DNA of 64,000 bases from CAYTLW01 sp964438735 (GTDB lineage: Bacteria; Myxococcota_A; UBA9042), in contig CAYTLW010000026.1 in the NCBI GenBank assembly GCA_964438735.1, positions 1 to 64,000 of the forward strand, written 5' to 3'. The notes under the pieces were generated by a model, which ran no database searches, was not told the DNA's origin, and saw nothing but the letters and a program-made list of their open reading frames with translations. Below are positions 36,573-44,365 of this stretch, piece by piece. Within the stretch, counting starts at the first letter, position 1. Each line of letters starts with the position of its first letter. A program made the position numbers and the translations under genes.

Positions 36573-38132
36573 TCAGGGGGTGCAGACCATCTTCAGGCTG
36601 GTCATGGAGGACTTGACGCTCCAGGCGGTGATCTCACCGTCGTTGCCGTTGTCCTTGAACTTCAGGTCGACCACCAACAGGCGCCACTTGCCCTTGGGAT
36701 TCTTGCCGATCCAGGAGTAGAGGTTGCCATCCTTGGGCTTGCTCACGGTCGGGTAGGTGGTCTTGATGGACTGACCGGACGTGTTCTCGTGCAGGGTGTA
36801 CTTGGTGTTGTTGGGGTCGTAGAGCACCACGCTCACGCCGGAGAGATCGCTGTTGGTGAGCTCGAGCGCCACCTCCAGCGATTCGGCAATGCCGTTGTCC
36901 GGGAACAGGATCGTATCGAAGACGCCGATGGGGTCGTTGTCCGGAATGGGCAACTTCGGCTTGCCCTTGAGCTCGGTGAAGACCTTGGCGTTGGACTTGC
37001 ACCACAGCCCGGGGCCACAGACCGTGTTCTCGGCCACCTGTTTGTGCTGGCAACCGGTGATGGACGTGCAGGTATCGTCGGTGCAGGGATTCTTGTCATC
37101 GCACAGGCCCACCTCGCCAGCGCATACGCCCTGCTTGTCGCACTTGCCGCCCTTGCTGCAGATGCCGTCACTGCACTCTTTGCCTTCTGCCTTCGGCTTG
37201 TGCACGCAGCCCGCGTTGGGGTCGCAGATGTCGTCGGTGCACTTGTTGTTGTCGTTGCAGATGACCGCCTTGCCCGGCAGGCACTTGCCCAGCCCGCAGG
37301 CGTCGTCCTGGGTGCAGGCGTTGCCGTCGGTGCAGGCGGCGCCGTCGATGCTCTTGTGGATGCAGGCGCCGGTGGTGTCGCAGTCATCGGAGGTGCAGGG
37401 CTGACCGTCCTCGCAGAAGGCGTTCATCTGGCCGGTGCACTTGCCGGCGAGGCACTTATCCGCTGTCGTACAGGGTTTGCTGTCGTCGCACTTGATGCCG
37501 TTGGGGAAGGTCTTGTACTCGCATTTGCCCGTATCGGCGCTGCAGTCGTCCAGGGTGCAGACGTTGTTGTCGTCGCACGCCACCCCTGCGCCGGATTTAC
37601 ATGCACCGCCCTTGCACGTGTCGCCCTCGGTGCACTTGTCGTTGTCGTCGCAAGGCACGCCCTCGGGCTGCGAGTAGGTGCATCCATCTTCGCCCTTGAG
37701 CGCCTTTTCGGAGTCGCACTTGCCGACCGTGCAGTCGTTGCCGGGGATCTTGCAGGAGGCCTCGTCGGTCTCGCCGTTGCAGTCATTGTCGATGCCGTCG
37801 CATTTCTCGTCAGGCGGGTCGGTGGGTTTGCAGGCTGGCGGGCCGCTGTCGACGGGTCCAGCATCTGCCGGAGCCGCGTCGGCTTTCGACGCCGTATCGC
37901 CCCCCTTGGGCGGCGTTCCGGTGTCCGTCTTCGCCGGGCCGGCGTCGGTCGGCGTGGCTGCGCCGGAGTCGTAGGCGGCATCGCCGAAGCGAGACTGGCC
38001 GTCGTAGAATCCCCACGGCTGACCCGAGCCCTGCGGGGGGTAGGTCGGGGTGGGGGAACAAGCGGGCAGGATGGCCACCCAGGCCAGCGCCAGTGCGGCG
38101 ATCACGACCTCTATCAGCAGTTTGCGTTGCAT
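36573..38132 (-). CDS. Cys-repeat lipoprotein with proprotein-convertase P-domain
   Basis: This 519-residue protein has a signal peptide ending AILPAC (Cys25), an Asp/Ala/Pro-rich linker, one MopE-like unit (C-D-G-I-D-N-D-C-N-G-E-T-D-E) and then eight C-D-D-x-N-x-C-T repeats like those of the giant lipoprotein. The last ~125 residues form a P-domain (S-L-E-V-A-L-E-L-T-N-S-D-L, V-V-L-Y-D-P, W-I-G-K-N-P-K-G-K-W-R-L-L-V-V-D), a beta-sandwich normally attached to subtilisin-like proteases or secreted enzymes; no protease domain is present here. It may be a surface adhesin or scaffold. AAGGTG precedes the ATG. The metalloprotease gene follows at a possible CTGA overlap. Confidence 0.85.
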   Translation of the reverse strand: MQRKLLIEVVIAALALAWVAILPACSPTPTYPPQGSGQPWGFYDGQSRFGDAAYDSGAATPTDAGPAKTDTGTPPKGGDTASKADAAPADAGPVDSGPPACKPTDPPDEKCDGIDNDCNGETDEASCKIPGNDCTVGKCDSEKALKGEDGCTYSQPEGVPCDDNDKCTEGDTCKGGACKSGAGVACDDNNVCTLDDCSADTGKCEYKTFPNGIKCDDSKPCTTADKCLAGKCTGQMNAFCEDGQPCTSDDCDTTGACIHKSIDGAACTDGNACTQDDACGLGKCLPGKAVICNDNNKCTDDICDPNAGCVHKPKAEGKECSDGICSKGGKCDKQGVCAGEVGLCDDKNPCTDDTCTSITGCQHKQVAENTVCGPGLWCKSNAKVFTELKGKPKLPIPDNDPIGVFDTILFPDNGIAESLEVALELTNSDLSGVSVVLYDPNNTKYTLHENTSGQSIKTTYPTVSKPKDGNLYSWIGKNPKGKWRLLVVDLKFKDNGNDGEITAWSVKSSMTSLKMVCTP

Positions 38133-38154
38133 GACACACCTTCGGCAGGCGGCG

Positions 38155-38160
38155 ATTTTA
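38155..38160 (-). promoter_or_regulatory. Candidate -10 element of the Cys-repeat/P-domain gene
   Basis: TAAAAT on the minus strand lies 22 bases before the ATG, leaving room for AAGGTG in a short leader. TGGCGA is 17 bases further upstream as a weak -35. Confidence 0.35.
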
Positions 38161-38321
38161 CGCTTGCCCGGCGTTTTTCGCCACAAAGCCTGCGTGGCGT
38201 TCGATGTGCGCCGGGCTGGATGGCGACGACCCTTGCTCTCATCGGGCAACTGAATCACACTGCCGCGGGCGAAAAAACGGCAACTGGGCGGCATTGCGGC
38301 GGCCCATCGGCAGGAGGTTCC

Positions 38322-39509
38322 ATGTACGGCAGCGTCAAGCAGCGTCTCGAAGACACCCTCGCTGAGATCCGCGACAGTGGCCTGTTCAAGGACGAGCGCA
38401 TCATCCTGGGTCCGCAGGGCGCCGACATCGCCGTCGCCGATGGCGAGGTGGTCAACTTCTGCGCCAACAACTACCTGGGTCTGGCCAACGATCCGCGCCT
38501 CGTGGCCGCGTGCCGCAACGGTCTGGAGGCTTACGGCTACGGCCTGTCCTCGGTACGTTTCATCTGCGGTACCCAGACGGTGCACAAGGAGCTCGAGGCG
38601 ACGATCTCCAGCTACCTCAGCACCGACGACACCATCCTGTACAGCTCCTGCTTCGACGCCAACGCCGGCCTCTTCGAGACCCTGTTGAGCGCCGAGGACG
38701 CCATCATCTCGGACTCGCTCAACCATGCCTCGATCATCGATGGGGTGCGCCTGTGCAAGGCCCAACGCCATCGCTGGCCGCACGGCGATCTGGGCGAACT
38801 CGAGCGCATCTTGCAGGCCACCCAGGGGGTGCGCACGCGCATGATCGCCACCGACGGTGTGTTCTCCATGGATGGCGATGTGGCCAACCTGCAGGGCATT
38901 TGCGACCTGGCCGATCGTTACGACGCGCTGGTCATGGTGGACGACAGCCACTCGACCGGATTCTTCGGACCGACAGGACGCGGTACGCCCGAGCATTGCG
39001 GCGTCCAGGAGCGGGTCGATATCATCACCTCGACCCTGGGCAAGGCGCTCGGCGGCGCCAGCGGCGGATTCACCTCGGGCCGCCAGGCCATCGTCGACCT
39101 GCTGCGTCAGCGTTCCCGGCCCTACCTCTTCTCCAACTCGTTGCCGCCGCCCATCGCCGCCACGGCCCTGGCTTGCATGAAGCTGCTCAGCGAGACGACC
39201 GAGCTGCGCGATCGCCTCGAGGTCAACACCATCGATTTCCGCAAGCAGATGGCGGACGCGGGCTTCGACATCCGCCCGGGTACCCACCCCATCGTGCCGA
39301 TCATGCTCGGCGACGCCAGGCTGGCCCAGGGCATGGCCGCCGATCTGCTCGGCGAGGGCATCTACGTGATCGGCTTCTCCTATCCAGTGGTTCCCAAGGG
39401 TCAGGCGCGCATCCGGGTGCAGATCTCGGCCGCTCATAGCCGTCAGCAGATCGACGACGCGGTCGCCGCCTTCGTCAAGATCGGCCGCGCCCATGGGGTG
39501 ATCACGTGA
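38322..39509 (+). CDS. kbl: 2-amino-3-ketobutyrate CoA ligase (glycine C-acetyltransferase)
   Basis: This PLP enzyme converts 2-amino-3-ketobutyrate plus CoA to glycine and acetyl-CoA in threonine breakdown. The 395-residue length is typical. Recognisable parts are N-Y-L-G-L-A, S-V-R-F-I-C-G-T-Q, D-S-L-N-H-A-S-I-I-D-G, V-D-D-S-H-S-T-G-F and S-T-L-G-K-A-L-G-G-A-S-G-G with the PLP Lys. AGGAGG stands four bases before the ATG. Its usual partner threonine dehydrogenase is not in the window. The stop overlaps the GTG of an unrelated Cys-repeat lipoprotein (GTGA). Confidence 0.94.
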   Translation: MYGSVKQRLEDTLAEIRDSGLFKDERIILGPQGADIAVADGEVVNFCANNYLGLANDPRLVAACRNGLEAYGYGLSSVRFICGTQTVHKELEATISSYLSTDDTILYSSCFDANAGLFETLLSAEDAIISDSLNHASIIDGVRLCKAQRHRWPHGDLGELERILQATQGVRTRMIATDGVFSMDGDVANLQGICDLADRYDALVMVDDSHSTGFFGPTGRGTPEHCGVQERVDIITSTLGKALGGASGGFTSGRQAIVDLLRQRSRPYLFSNSLPPPIAATALACMKLLSETTELRDRLEVNTIDFRKQMADAGFDIRPGTHPIVPIMLGDARLAQGMAADLLGEGIYVIGFSYPVVPKGQARIRVQISAAHSRQQIDDAVAAFVKIGRAHGVIT

Positions 39510-40354
39510 TCGTCGATCATCGCCCACTCCTGCTGGTGATCGCCCTCAGCCTGGCCGTCGCCAGCTGCGAATCGCGCGCCTGCACCCCCGGCGTGACCCA
39601 GTCCTGCGTCTGCGCCGGCGACGTCAAGGGGGCCCAGATCTGCGACCCCGAGGGCGCCGGCTGGGGGGCTTGCGATTGCGGCACCATCACCCCGCCCGAG
39701 TTCAACGGCGACGACAGCCAGGTGCCGGTCGTTGGCGAATGGCAGCCCAAGACCGACGCCGACTGCCGCGCCTCGCTCTGGTGCACCTCCTACGGGCGTT
39801 GCTACCTGAGTGGCGATCGCTGCATCGCCAAGAAGGATGCCGACTGCGCCGAGTCCTTGTGGTGTGGCCAGTACGGACATTGCGCGGTCAGCGGCGATCG
39901 CTGCGTCGCCACCAAGGACGCCCACTGCGCCGCCTCCAACGCCTGCGCCGGCATCGACGGCTGCATCGCCTTGCAGGGCTGGTGCTGGTTCCCGGCCAAG
40001 ACCTCCAAGGATTGCAAGACCCTGGGCGCGTGCAGCTACCTGGGCCATTGCGCGGTCGGCGGCAGCCGCTGCATCGCCAACGACGAGATCGATTGCAAGG
40101 ACAGCAAGTGGTGCAAGTCGATCGCGCTCTGCACGCTGCAGGACAAGCGTTGCACGGTGGGCTCCAGCGTGGACTGCAACGGCAGCGATAAGTGCGACAA
40201 GCACGGCCTGTGCACGTTCCGACACGGCGTCTGCGTCGCCGCCACCGACCAGGACTGCCAGAGCATGACGCTGTGCGCCAAGTATGGCCTGAAGTGCAAA
40301 GCCTGGGCCGGTCGCTGCGTGGCCGAGGTGCCGGGCGACGAATCCTCGCCCTGA
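39506..40354 (+). CDS. Cys-repeat lipoprotein with seven 28-residue units
   Basis: This 282-residue protein starts at a GTG overlapping the kbl stop. A signal peptide ends LAVASC (Cys21). After a C-V-C-A-G-D segment found in many myxobacterial lipoproteins, seven units follow of the pattern D-C-x4-C-x5-C-x6-C, several reading S-L-W-C-x-x-Y-G-x-C-x-x-S-G-D-R-C. Each unit has four cysteines that could pair internally. It differs from the CDDGNPCT repeat. No family name is known to me. Co-translation with kbl may be incidental. Confidence 0.78.
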   Translation: MIVDHRPLLLVIALSLAVASCESRACTPGVTQSCVCAGDVKGAQICDPEGAGWGACDCGTITPPEFNGDDSQVPVVGEWQPKTDADCRASLWCTSYGRCYLSGDRCIAKKDADCAESLWCGQYGHCAVSGDRCVATKDAHCAASNACAGIDGCIALQGWCWFPAKTSKDCKTLGACSYLGHCAVGGSRCIANDEIDCKDSKWCKSIALCTLQDKRCTVGSSVDCNGSDKCDKHGLCTFRHGVCVAATDQDCQSMTLCAKYGLKCKAWAGRCVAEVPGDESSP

Positions 40355-40431
40355 ATGCCCGCCGCCCCTTGGCTGTAGCGCGGTTCCGATCTAGCTTTGC
40401 GCTCCCGCCATCGCCGTAGCTGGAGGCGTTG

Positions 40432-40755
40432 ATGACGCTCGACGAGATGACCCGCATCGCCCAGATCGTCGGCCAGTTGCTGCTCAGCGACATGGCCCTG
40501 ACTTCAGAGGAGAGCGAGTTCCTCGACGCGCTGATGAATCGCTACGCGTTGGACGACGAGGCGCGGACGGCCGTCTTCAGCGGCGTGAATTTAGGTGACG
40601 ATCCGGCCGAACGCGTGGCTGCGTTGTCCGTCGAAGCACGCCGGGAGCTGCTCGAGGTGCTGCGACAAGCGGCCGACGCCGACGGGGTGGTTGAGCCGGC
40701 CGAAGCGCGCCTCATCGCCAAGGTTCAGCAGGCGGTCACGGCGGCTGGCGGCTGA
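40432..40755 (+). CDS. Small helical protein, possibly TerB-like
   Basis: This 107-residue protein uses an ATG with GGAGG five bases upstream; an immediately preceding TTG is ignored. It is acidic and predicted all-helical. Features such as I-V-G-Q-L-L-L-S-D-M-A-L-T-S-E-E-S-E-F-L, then V-L-R-Q-A-A-D-A-D-G-V-V-E-P-A-E-A-R-L-I, recall the TerB/DjlA-N fold, where acidic pairs bind metal. Members occur in tellurite-resistance and membrane-stress modules. The assignment is from pattern only. Confidence 0.6.
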   Translation: MTLDEMTRIAQIVGQLLLSDMALTSEESEFLDALMNRYALDDEARTAVFSGVNLGDDPAERVAALSVEARRELLEVLRQAADADGVVEPAEARLIAKVQQAVTAAGG

Positions 40756-40787
40756 GTCGCACGGTAGAACCGCGACGCGTGCTCTGA

Positions 40788-41456
40788 TCAGGTCGGTTTT
40801 GCGGTGCCCAACGCCAGGATATCGGCCTCGTCGACACGCTTGCCCAGGTAGAAGTTCATCCACTCGGCCTGCTCGACGACTTCGACGGCCAGGTAGTGTT
40901 CACCCTGTTCGTCTTCGCGGAAGTAGTTGTACGTGAACACCCGCGCCTGCCGGTGCTCCCAGTCGGCGCCAAAGATGCGCACCTGGGCTTCAGAGACGAA
41001 CTCCTTGGCGAAGTCGATGTCATTGGCCTGCCCATCGTCGGTCTCGATGGTTCGGCGGAGGGTCTCCTCCTCGTCCAATACGTCGAGCAGGTTCTCGTCC
41101 AGCGGCGAGTCGTCGACCAGCTCGAAGAGGGAGACCGTGCGGGGCTCAGAGCCAACTCCGGGCATCACTTCCAGCAGGACCACGTCGTTGGCCTCCATGC
41201 GCTTGAGCCCGTAGCGCACGTAGTCGGGATCGCCATGTGGGGAGTGAAACCACAGCACCATGTCGACGGTGAAGCCGGTCTGTTCGAGGAATCCGATCTC
41301 GACCACGTCCTCGGGCAGCAGGCCGAGCGGATTGTAGGCGCGGCCGATCTGGCGCTCCCAGGTCTCCTTGGCGCGACTGCGCGCCCAACCTGTCTTCAAG
41401 CGCTGCCACGCGGTCTGGCCCTTCGGGTCCCCGAGCATGACCTCTCGCAAACCCAT
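40788..41456 (-). CDS. Hypothetical protein in DUF350 module
   Basis: This 222-residue soluble protein has a basic N-terminal stretch (W-A-R-S-R-A-K-E-T-W-E-R-Q-I-G-R-A-Y-N-P-L) and a beta-rich body with D-Y-V-R-Y-G-L-K-R and Y-N-Y-F-R-E-D-E-Q-G-E-H-Y-L-A-V-E-V. It is last in a three-gene minus-strand set with a DUF350 membrane protein. In E. coli the DUF350 gene yjfL is next to yjfK (DUF2491, about 220 residues). Similar size and context make a DUF2491- or DUF4178-like identity possible, but I cannot confirm it from sequence. Confidence 0.6.
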   Translation of the reverse strand: MGLREVMLGDPKGQTAWQRLKTGWARSRAKETWERQIGRAYNPLGLLPEDVVEIGFLEQTGFTVDMVLWFHSPHGDPDYVRYGLKRMEANDVVLLEVMPGVGSEPRTVSLFELVDDSPLDENLLDVLDEEETLRRTIETDDGQANDIDFAKEFVSEAQVRIFGADWEHRQARVFTYNYFREDEQGEHYLAVEVVEQAEWMNFYLGKRVDEADILALGTAKPT

Positions 41457-41483
41457 CTGACCCCCTTCACCCCGGCCCGCGCC

Positions 41484-42422
41484 TCACCAGCGGCGGATGA
41501 ACAGGCCGTAGAATAGCAGGGCGAGACCGGCAAGTCCGAAAAGCACCCACAACGTGCCCAGCGGCTCCTCTGCGGCCTCGGCGACGGCTGACTGGCCCGG
41601 TGGCGCCTCTTCGGCGTAGAACTCGGTCTGGTTCTTCTCCACGTAGTCCTTGGCATAGGCCAGGTCGGGATCGACGCCTTCTGGGAGGTAATTCGGATCG
41701 CGTTTGACCCCCTGCGATTCCAACTCGCCGACGCGCTTTTCCAGCTTGGCCAGCTCCTCTTTCTGCATCAGGTTCTCCTGACGCAGGGCGCGCTGGATCC
41801 CGGGATCGTGCCAGTGGTGGTACCAGAACATGTGGCTGACGGTGCTGAGGAAGAATACATCCCAGATGCCCACGCGGCCCATGCCCCAGCCCCAGGTGCC
41901 CCAGCGGCGGCCGCCGTAATAGTGGCGATTGATCACCGTCGTCGGTCGCCGATGGCGCTGCTGGAAGGCGGTGGCCCGCTGGGCCCTGTTGCTGCGTCCG
42001 GTGCGCTGGCCGAGCATTCGGTGGCCGCGGCTGTTGCGACGCGGCGCGCGGGTGCCGGTGAGCGGACGTTTGCCGCGCTGGAAGGCGGTCCCACGACTGC
42101 TGCGACGGTTGCCGAAGAGCCCGCCCTTGCGCTTGTAGCCGCCCGCTCGGGCGCTGCCCCAACCACTGGACCGGCGGGTTCGCGTCGGCGAGCGCCGGAA
42201 ACGGAATCCGCGCGAGCGCCCGCCGAATGAACGACGGCCGAGGGAACGCGAAAAGCCGCCGCCCCTTCGCGCCAGGGCCTCGTCGGGCCAGGACGTGGGC
42301 ACGATCATCAGCAGGGCCAGGCCGGCGATCGTGCCGAGGCCGAGGCGTCTCCGCAATCGCCCGGCAGCGCGGGAGGCGGGGCTCGGTGCGGGCGGGATGT
42401 CGTTGGGCTCGACGTTCATCAT
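41484..42422 (-). CDS. Membrane protein with Arg/Gly-rich region and coiled coil
   Basis: This 312-residue protein starts at the first of two adjacent ATGs, six bases after GAGGAG. Order of parts: a basic N-terminus, a hydrophobic segment near residues 30-47 followed by A-L-A-R-R (signal peptide or anchor), an Arg/Gly/Ser-rich stretch of about 100 residues (F-G-G-R-S-R-G-F-R-F-R-R), a Trp/Tyr/His-rich segment (W-G-T-W-G-W-G-M-G, W-Y-H-H-W-H-D), a short coiled coil (E-E-L-A-K-L-E-K-R-V-G-E-L-E) and a C-terminal transmembrane helix ending I-R-R-W. The Arg-rich part could bind nucleic acid, polyanions or phospholipid. No known family was recognised. Confidence 0.72.
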   Translation of the reverse strand: MMNVEPNDIPPAPSPASRAAGRLRRRLGLGTIAGLALLMIVPTSWPDEALARRGGGFSRSLGRRSFGGRSRGFRFRRSPTRTRRSSGWGSARAGGYKRKGGLFGNRRSSRGTAFQRGKRPLTGTRAPRRNSRGHRMLGQRTGRSNRAQRATAFQQRHRRPTTVINRHYYGGRRWGTWGWGMGRVGIWDVFFLSTVSHMFWYHHWHDPGIQRALRQENLMQKEELAKLEKRVGELESQGVKRDPNYLPEGVDPDLAYAKDYVEKNQTEFYAEEAPPGQSAVAEAAEEPLGTLWVLFGLAGLALLFYGLFIRRW

Positions 42423-42432
42423 GGCGAGCTCC

Positions 42433-43287
42433 TCAAGTCAGGAAGTAGGCGAGCATCTCGGCGCCGACCACAAAGGAAGTGGCCTCGATGAGGCCCGCGC
42501 CGGTGTTGCGGTCGACAGAAATCTCGTCTGCCAGGCGGGTGCCGGGCATCAGCAGCAGGTCGGTCAGCGCCCGCAACAGCCAGAGCAGCACCACGCTGAC
42601 CGCGAGATAGAGACCGACCGATTGCAGGTCGTTGGCCCAGGAGCCGAACTCGCCGTGAAGGGCGGCTTCCACCGTAATGCCGACCGCCAGCAACATGCCG
42701 GCCAGCGGCAGACCTGCGGCCAGGTTGCCGCTTCGGATCTCGGCCAGGTCGTCGTAGGGGGTAATTCGCTGGTAGAGCAGCGCGATCCCCACCAGGGCCA
42801 CCTGACCAAGCCCAACCCAGGCCAGGCAGACCAGCAGGTCGTTGTCGTGGCCAAGAGCGCCGCGGATGACCAGTCCCGTAGCGATGGCGCTGGCAGCGCG
42901 CCCCACCGCCAACGCGACATTGCGGCGCTCGTTCAACTCGGCGTGATCGTCCAACCCGCGGAAGATGGCCTTGTCGGTGATCCAGTCGTTGACAACCAGG
43001 CAGCCGATGACCAGCAGGCCGACCTCCGCGATGTCGGCGGCCTGGCCGGCCCAGCTCTCCGCCGAGATGAGGATCGAACCGACCAGTCCCAGGGTCAGGG
43101 CCAGGATGTAGCCGGCCAGGTCGATGGCGGCGGCGGGGTTGTCCTTGACCGTGATGAGTTCGGCGGTCTTGTAGCCCCGCGCCAGCGCCAGGCCATCGCG
43201 CAGCAATTTGCCCACCAGCAGAATCGCCAGGGCTTCGACCACGAAGGATGCCCGTCTGGCGACATCCCAGATGTCGATCGCCTCCAT
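42433..43287 (-). CDS. Double DUF350 membrane protein (YjfL-like)
   Basis: This 284-residue polytopic membrane protein has roughly eight helices. Two DUF350-type halves are visible: N-P-A-A-A-I-D-L-A-G-Y-I-L-A-L-T-L-G in the first and G-N-L-A-A-G-L-P-L-A-G-M-L-L-A-V-G in the second, each the conserved N-x-A-x-x-x-x-x-x-G turn. YjfL-type proteins have one copy of about 130 residues. The function is unknown; gene neighbourhoods elsewhere link it to envelope stress and polyamine or PspA-like genes. AGGAGG is four bases upstream of the ATG. It is first in the three-gene set, 10 bases from the next gene. Confidence 0.85.
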   Translation of the reverse strand: MEAIDIWDVARRASFVVEALAILLVGKLLRDGLALARGYKTAELITVKDNPAAAIDLAGYILALTLGLVGSILISAESWAGQAADIAEVGLLVIGCLVVNDWITDKAIFRGLDDHAELNERRNVALAVGRAASAIATGLVIRGALGHDNDLLVCLAWVGLGQVALVGIALLYQRITPYDDLAEIRSGNLAAGLPLAGMLLAVGITVEAALHGEFGSWANDLQSVGLYLAVSVVLLWLLRALTDLLLMPGTRLADEISVDRNTGAGLIEATSFVVGAEMLAYFLT

Positions 43288-43395
43288 GTTGCCTCCTGGC
43301 GACCACGCGGGCCGCGTTGCCCACGTAAGGCGAGCGCAGTCTGCTTGGCAAGGTCTGTGGCCCTCCCGTCGCGCCGCCAACCACGCTCCGCCACC

Positions 43396-43425
43396 TTGCC
43401 GAGAGGGCTGCGCGAACCGTAGGAT
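43396..43425 (+). promoter_or_regulatory. Candidate leaderless promoter of the lipoprotein gene at 43433
   Basis: TTGCCG (43396-43401), an 18-base spacer and TAGGAT (43420-43425) end 7 bases before the ATG, with no Shine-Dalgarno. This fits transcription starting on the A of ATG. Confidence 0.45.
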
Positions 43426-43432
43426 CCCGTCT

Positions 43433-44338
43433 ATGGCTTGTCCTTCCCGCCGACGCCAGCCGCTCCCTCTTCGCCTAGCGGCGGCGCTGCTGCTGTGCGC
43501 GGTGCTGATTGCGCCCGGCTGCGCGCTGGTGGAGTCCGCCGCAGAGGTGACCATCGGCAAGGGCCAGCTGCCCGCGGTGGACCTGTCCTTCGAACTGCCC
43601 AAGGTGGACGACCTGCTGGCTGGGGGACTGCCCTCCGAAGTAGCCGGTCAGCCGGCGACAGGCGTGCCGACCTCCCTGGAAGCGACCACCCTGGGCCACG
43701 TGCAGGGACTGCTGGGTTTGACCGGCGCCTGTCGACTGGACCACCCCATGCCAGAGGCGGACAGCGCTGAGGACAAAACGCTCTCGGACGTGCGCGTGGA
43801 CATCGTGACCTGCCCCGAAGGCGGCTGGTGTGCCGCCTGGTGCGAGGGCAATTCGGGGCTGATGTTGCGCTTCGGCGCCGAGATGACGTTTATCGACGAC
43901 GAACAGGCGGCCAACGTCCGCAAGCAGCTCACCGCCGAGGTGGGCGATGCCATCGCTCAGATCCGATTTCGATTCAAAAATCTGTCCCTGCGGGCCGGCG
44001 ATCGCGACGCGGCGGAGACGCTGAAGCTGGTGGAGCGCTTCGACATCGAGCTGCTCGACCTGGCCGGCGGCAAGTCGCAGCTGTTGCAGCGACACCACCT
44101 CGAGACGCTCCAGGATGGCGAGACCATGCGCCTGGAGCTGGATCCGAACAGCGGCGTGACGGAGCACATCCGCGGTCTGTTGGAGCAGGGCAAGGGAATC
44201 CGTTTGCGCATCCGGGCCACACTGGTCGTCGACCAGGGCGATCTCATCGCCTGGCAGGTCAGCGGCACGCGGTTGGATGTGTCGCTTCAGCCGGAGATCG
44301 TGCTCAGCACCGTCAGCCTGGCCAAGGGTTTCCTGTAG
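43433..44338 (+). CDS. Lipoprotein of unknown function
   Basis: This 301-residue protein has a basic signal peptide ending LIAPGC (Cys30). The mature part has a four-Cys stretch (C-P-E-G-G-W-C-A-A-W-C near residue 125) and then alternating strands (I-R-F-R-F-K-N-L-S-L-R, D-I-E-L-L-D-L-A-G-G) with a closing I-R-L-R-I-R-A-T-L-V-V-D. This beta-rich layout suggests an envelope-binding or scaffold role. It is conserved-looking but no domain was recognised. The gene is preceded by a leaderless-type promoter and ends 27 bases from the convergent NACHT gene. Confidence 0.7.
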   Translation: MACPSRRRQPLPLRLAAALLLCAVLIAPGCALVESAAEVTIGKGQLPAVDLSFELPKVDDLLAGGLPSEVAGQPATGVPTSLEATTLGHVQGLLGLTGACRLDHPMPEADSAEDKTLSDVRVDIVTCPEGGWCAAWCEGNSGLMLRFGAEMTFIDDEQAANVRKQLTAEVGDAIAQIRFRFKNLSLRAGDRDAAETLKLVERFDIELLDLAGGKSQLLQRHHLETLQDGETMRLELDPNSGVTEHIRGLLEQGKGIRLRIRATLVVDQGDLIAWQVSGTRLDVSLQPEIVLSTVSLAKGFL

Positions 44339-44365
44339 GGTTCGACGCCGCCTCTGCGACCTGGA

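Noticed and set aside
38133..38321. Riboswitch (for example glycine) upstream of kbl
   Set aside because: No conserved glycine-aptamer pairs were recognisable; only an AGGAGG and weak promoter pieces are visible.
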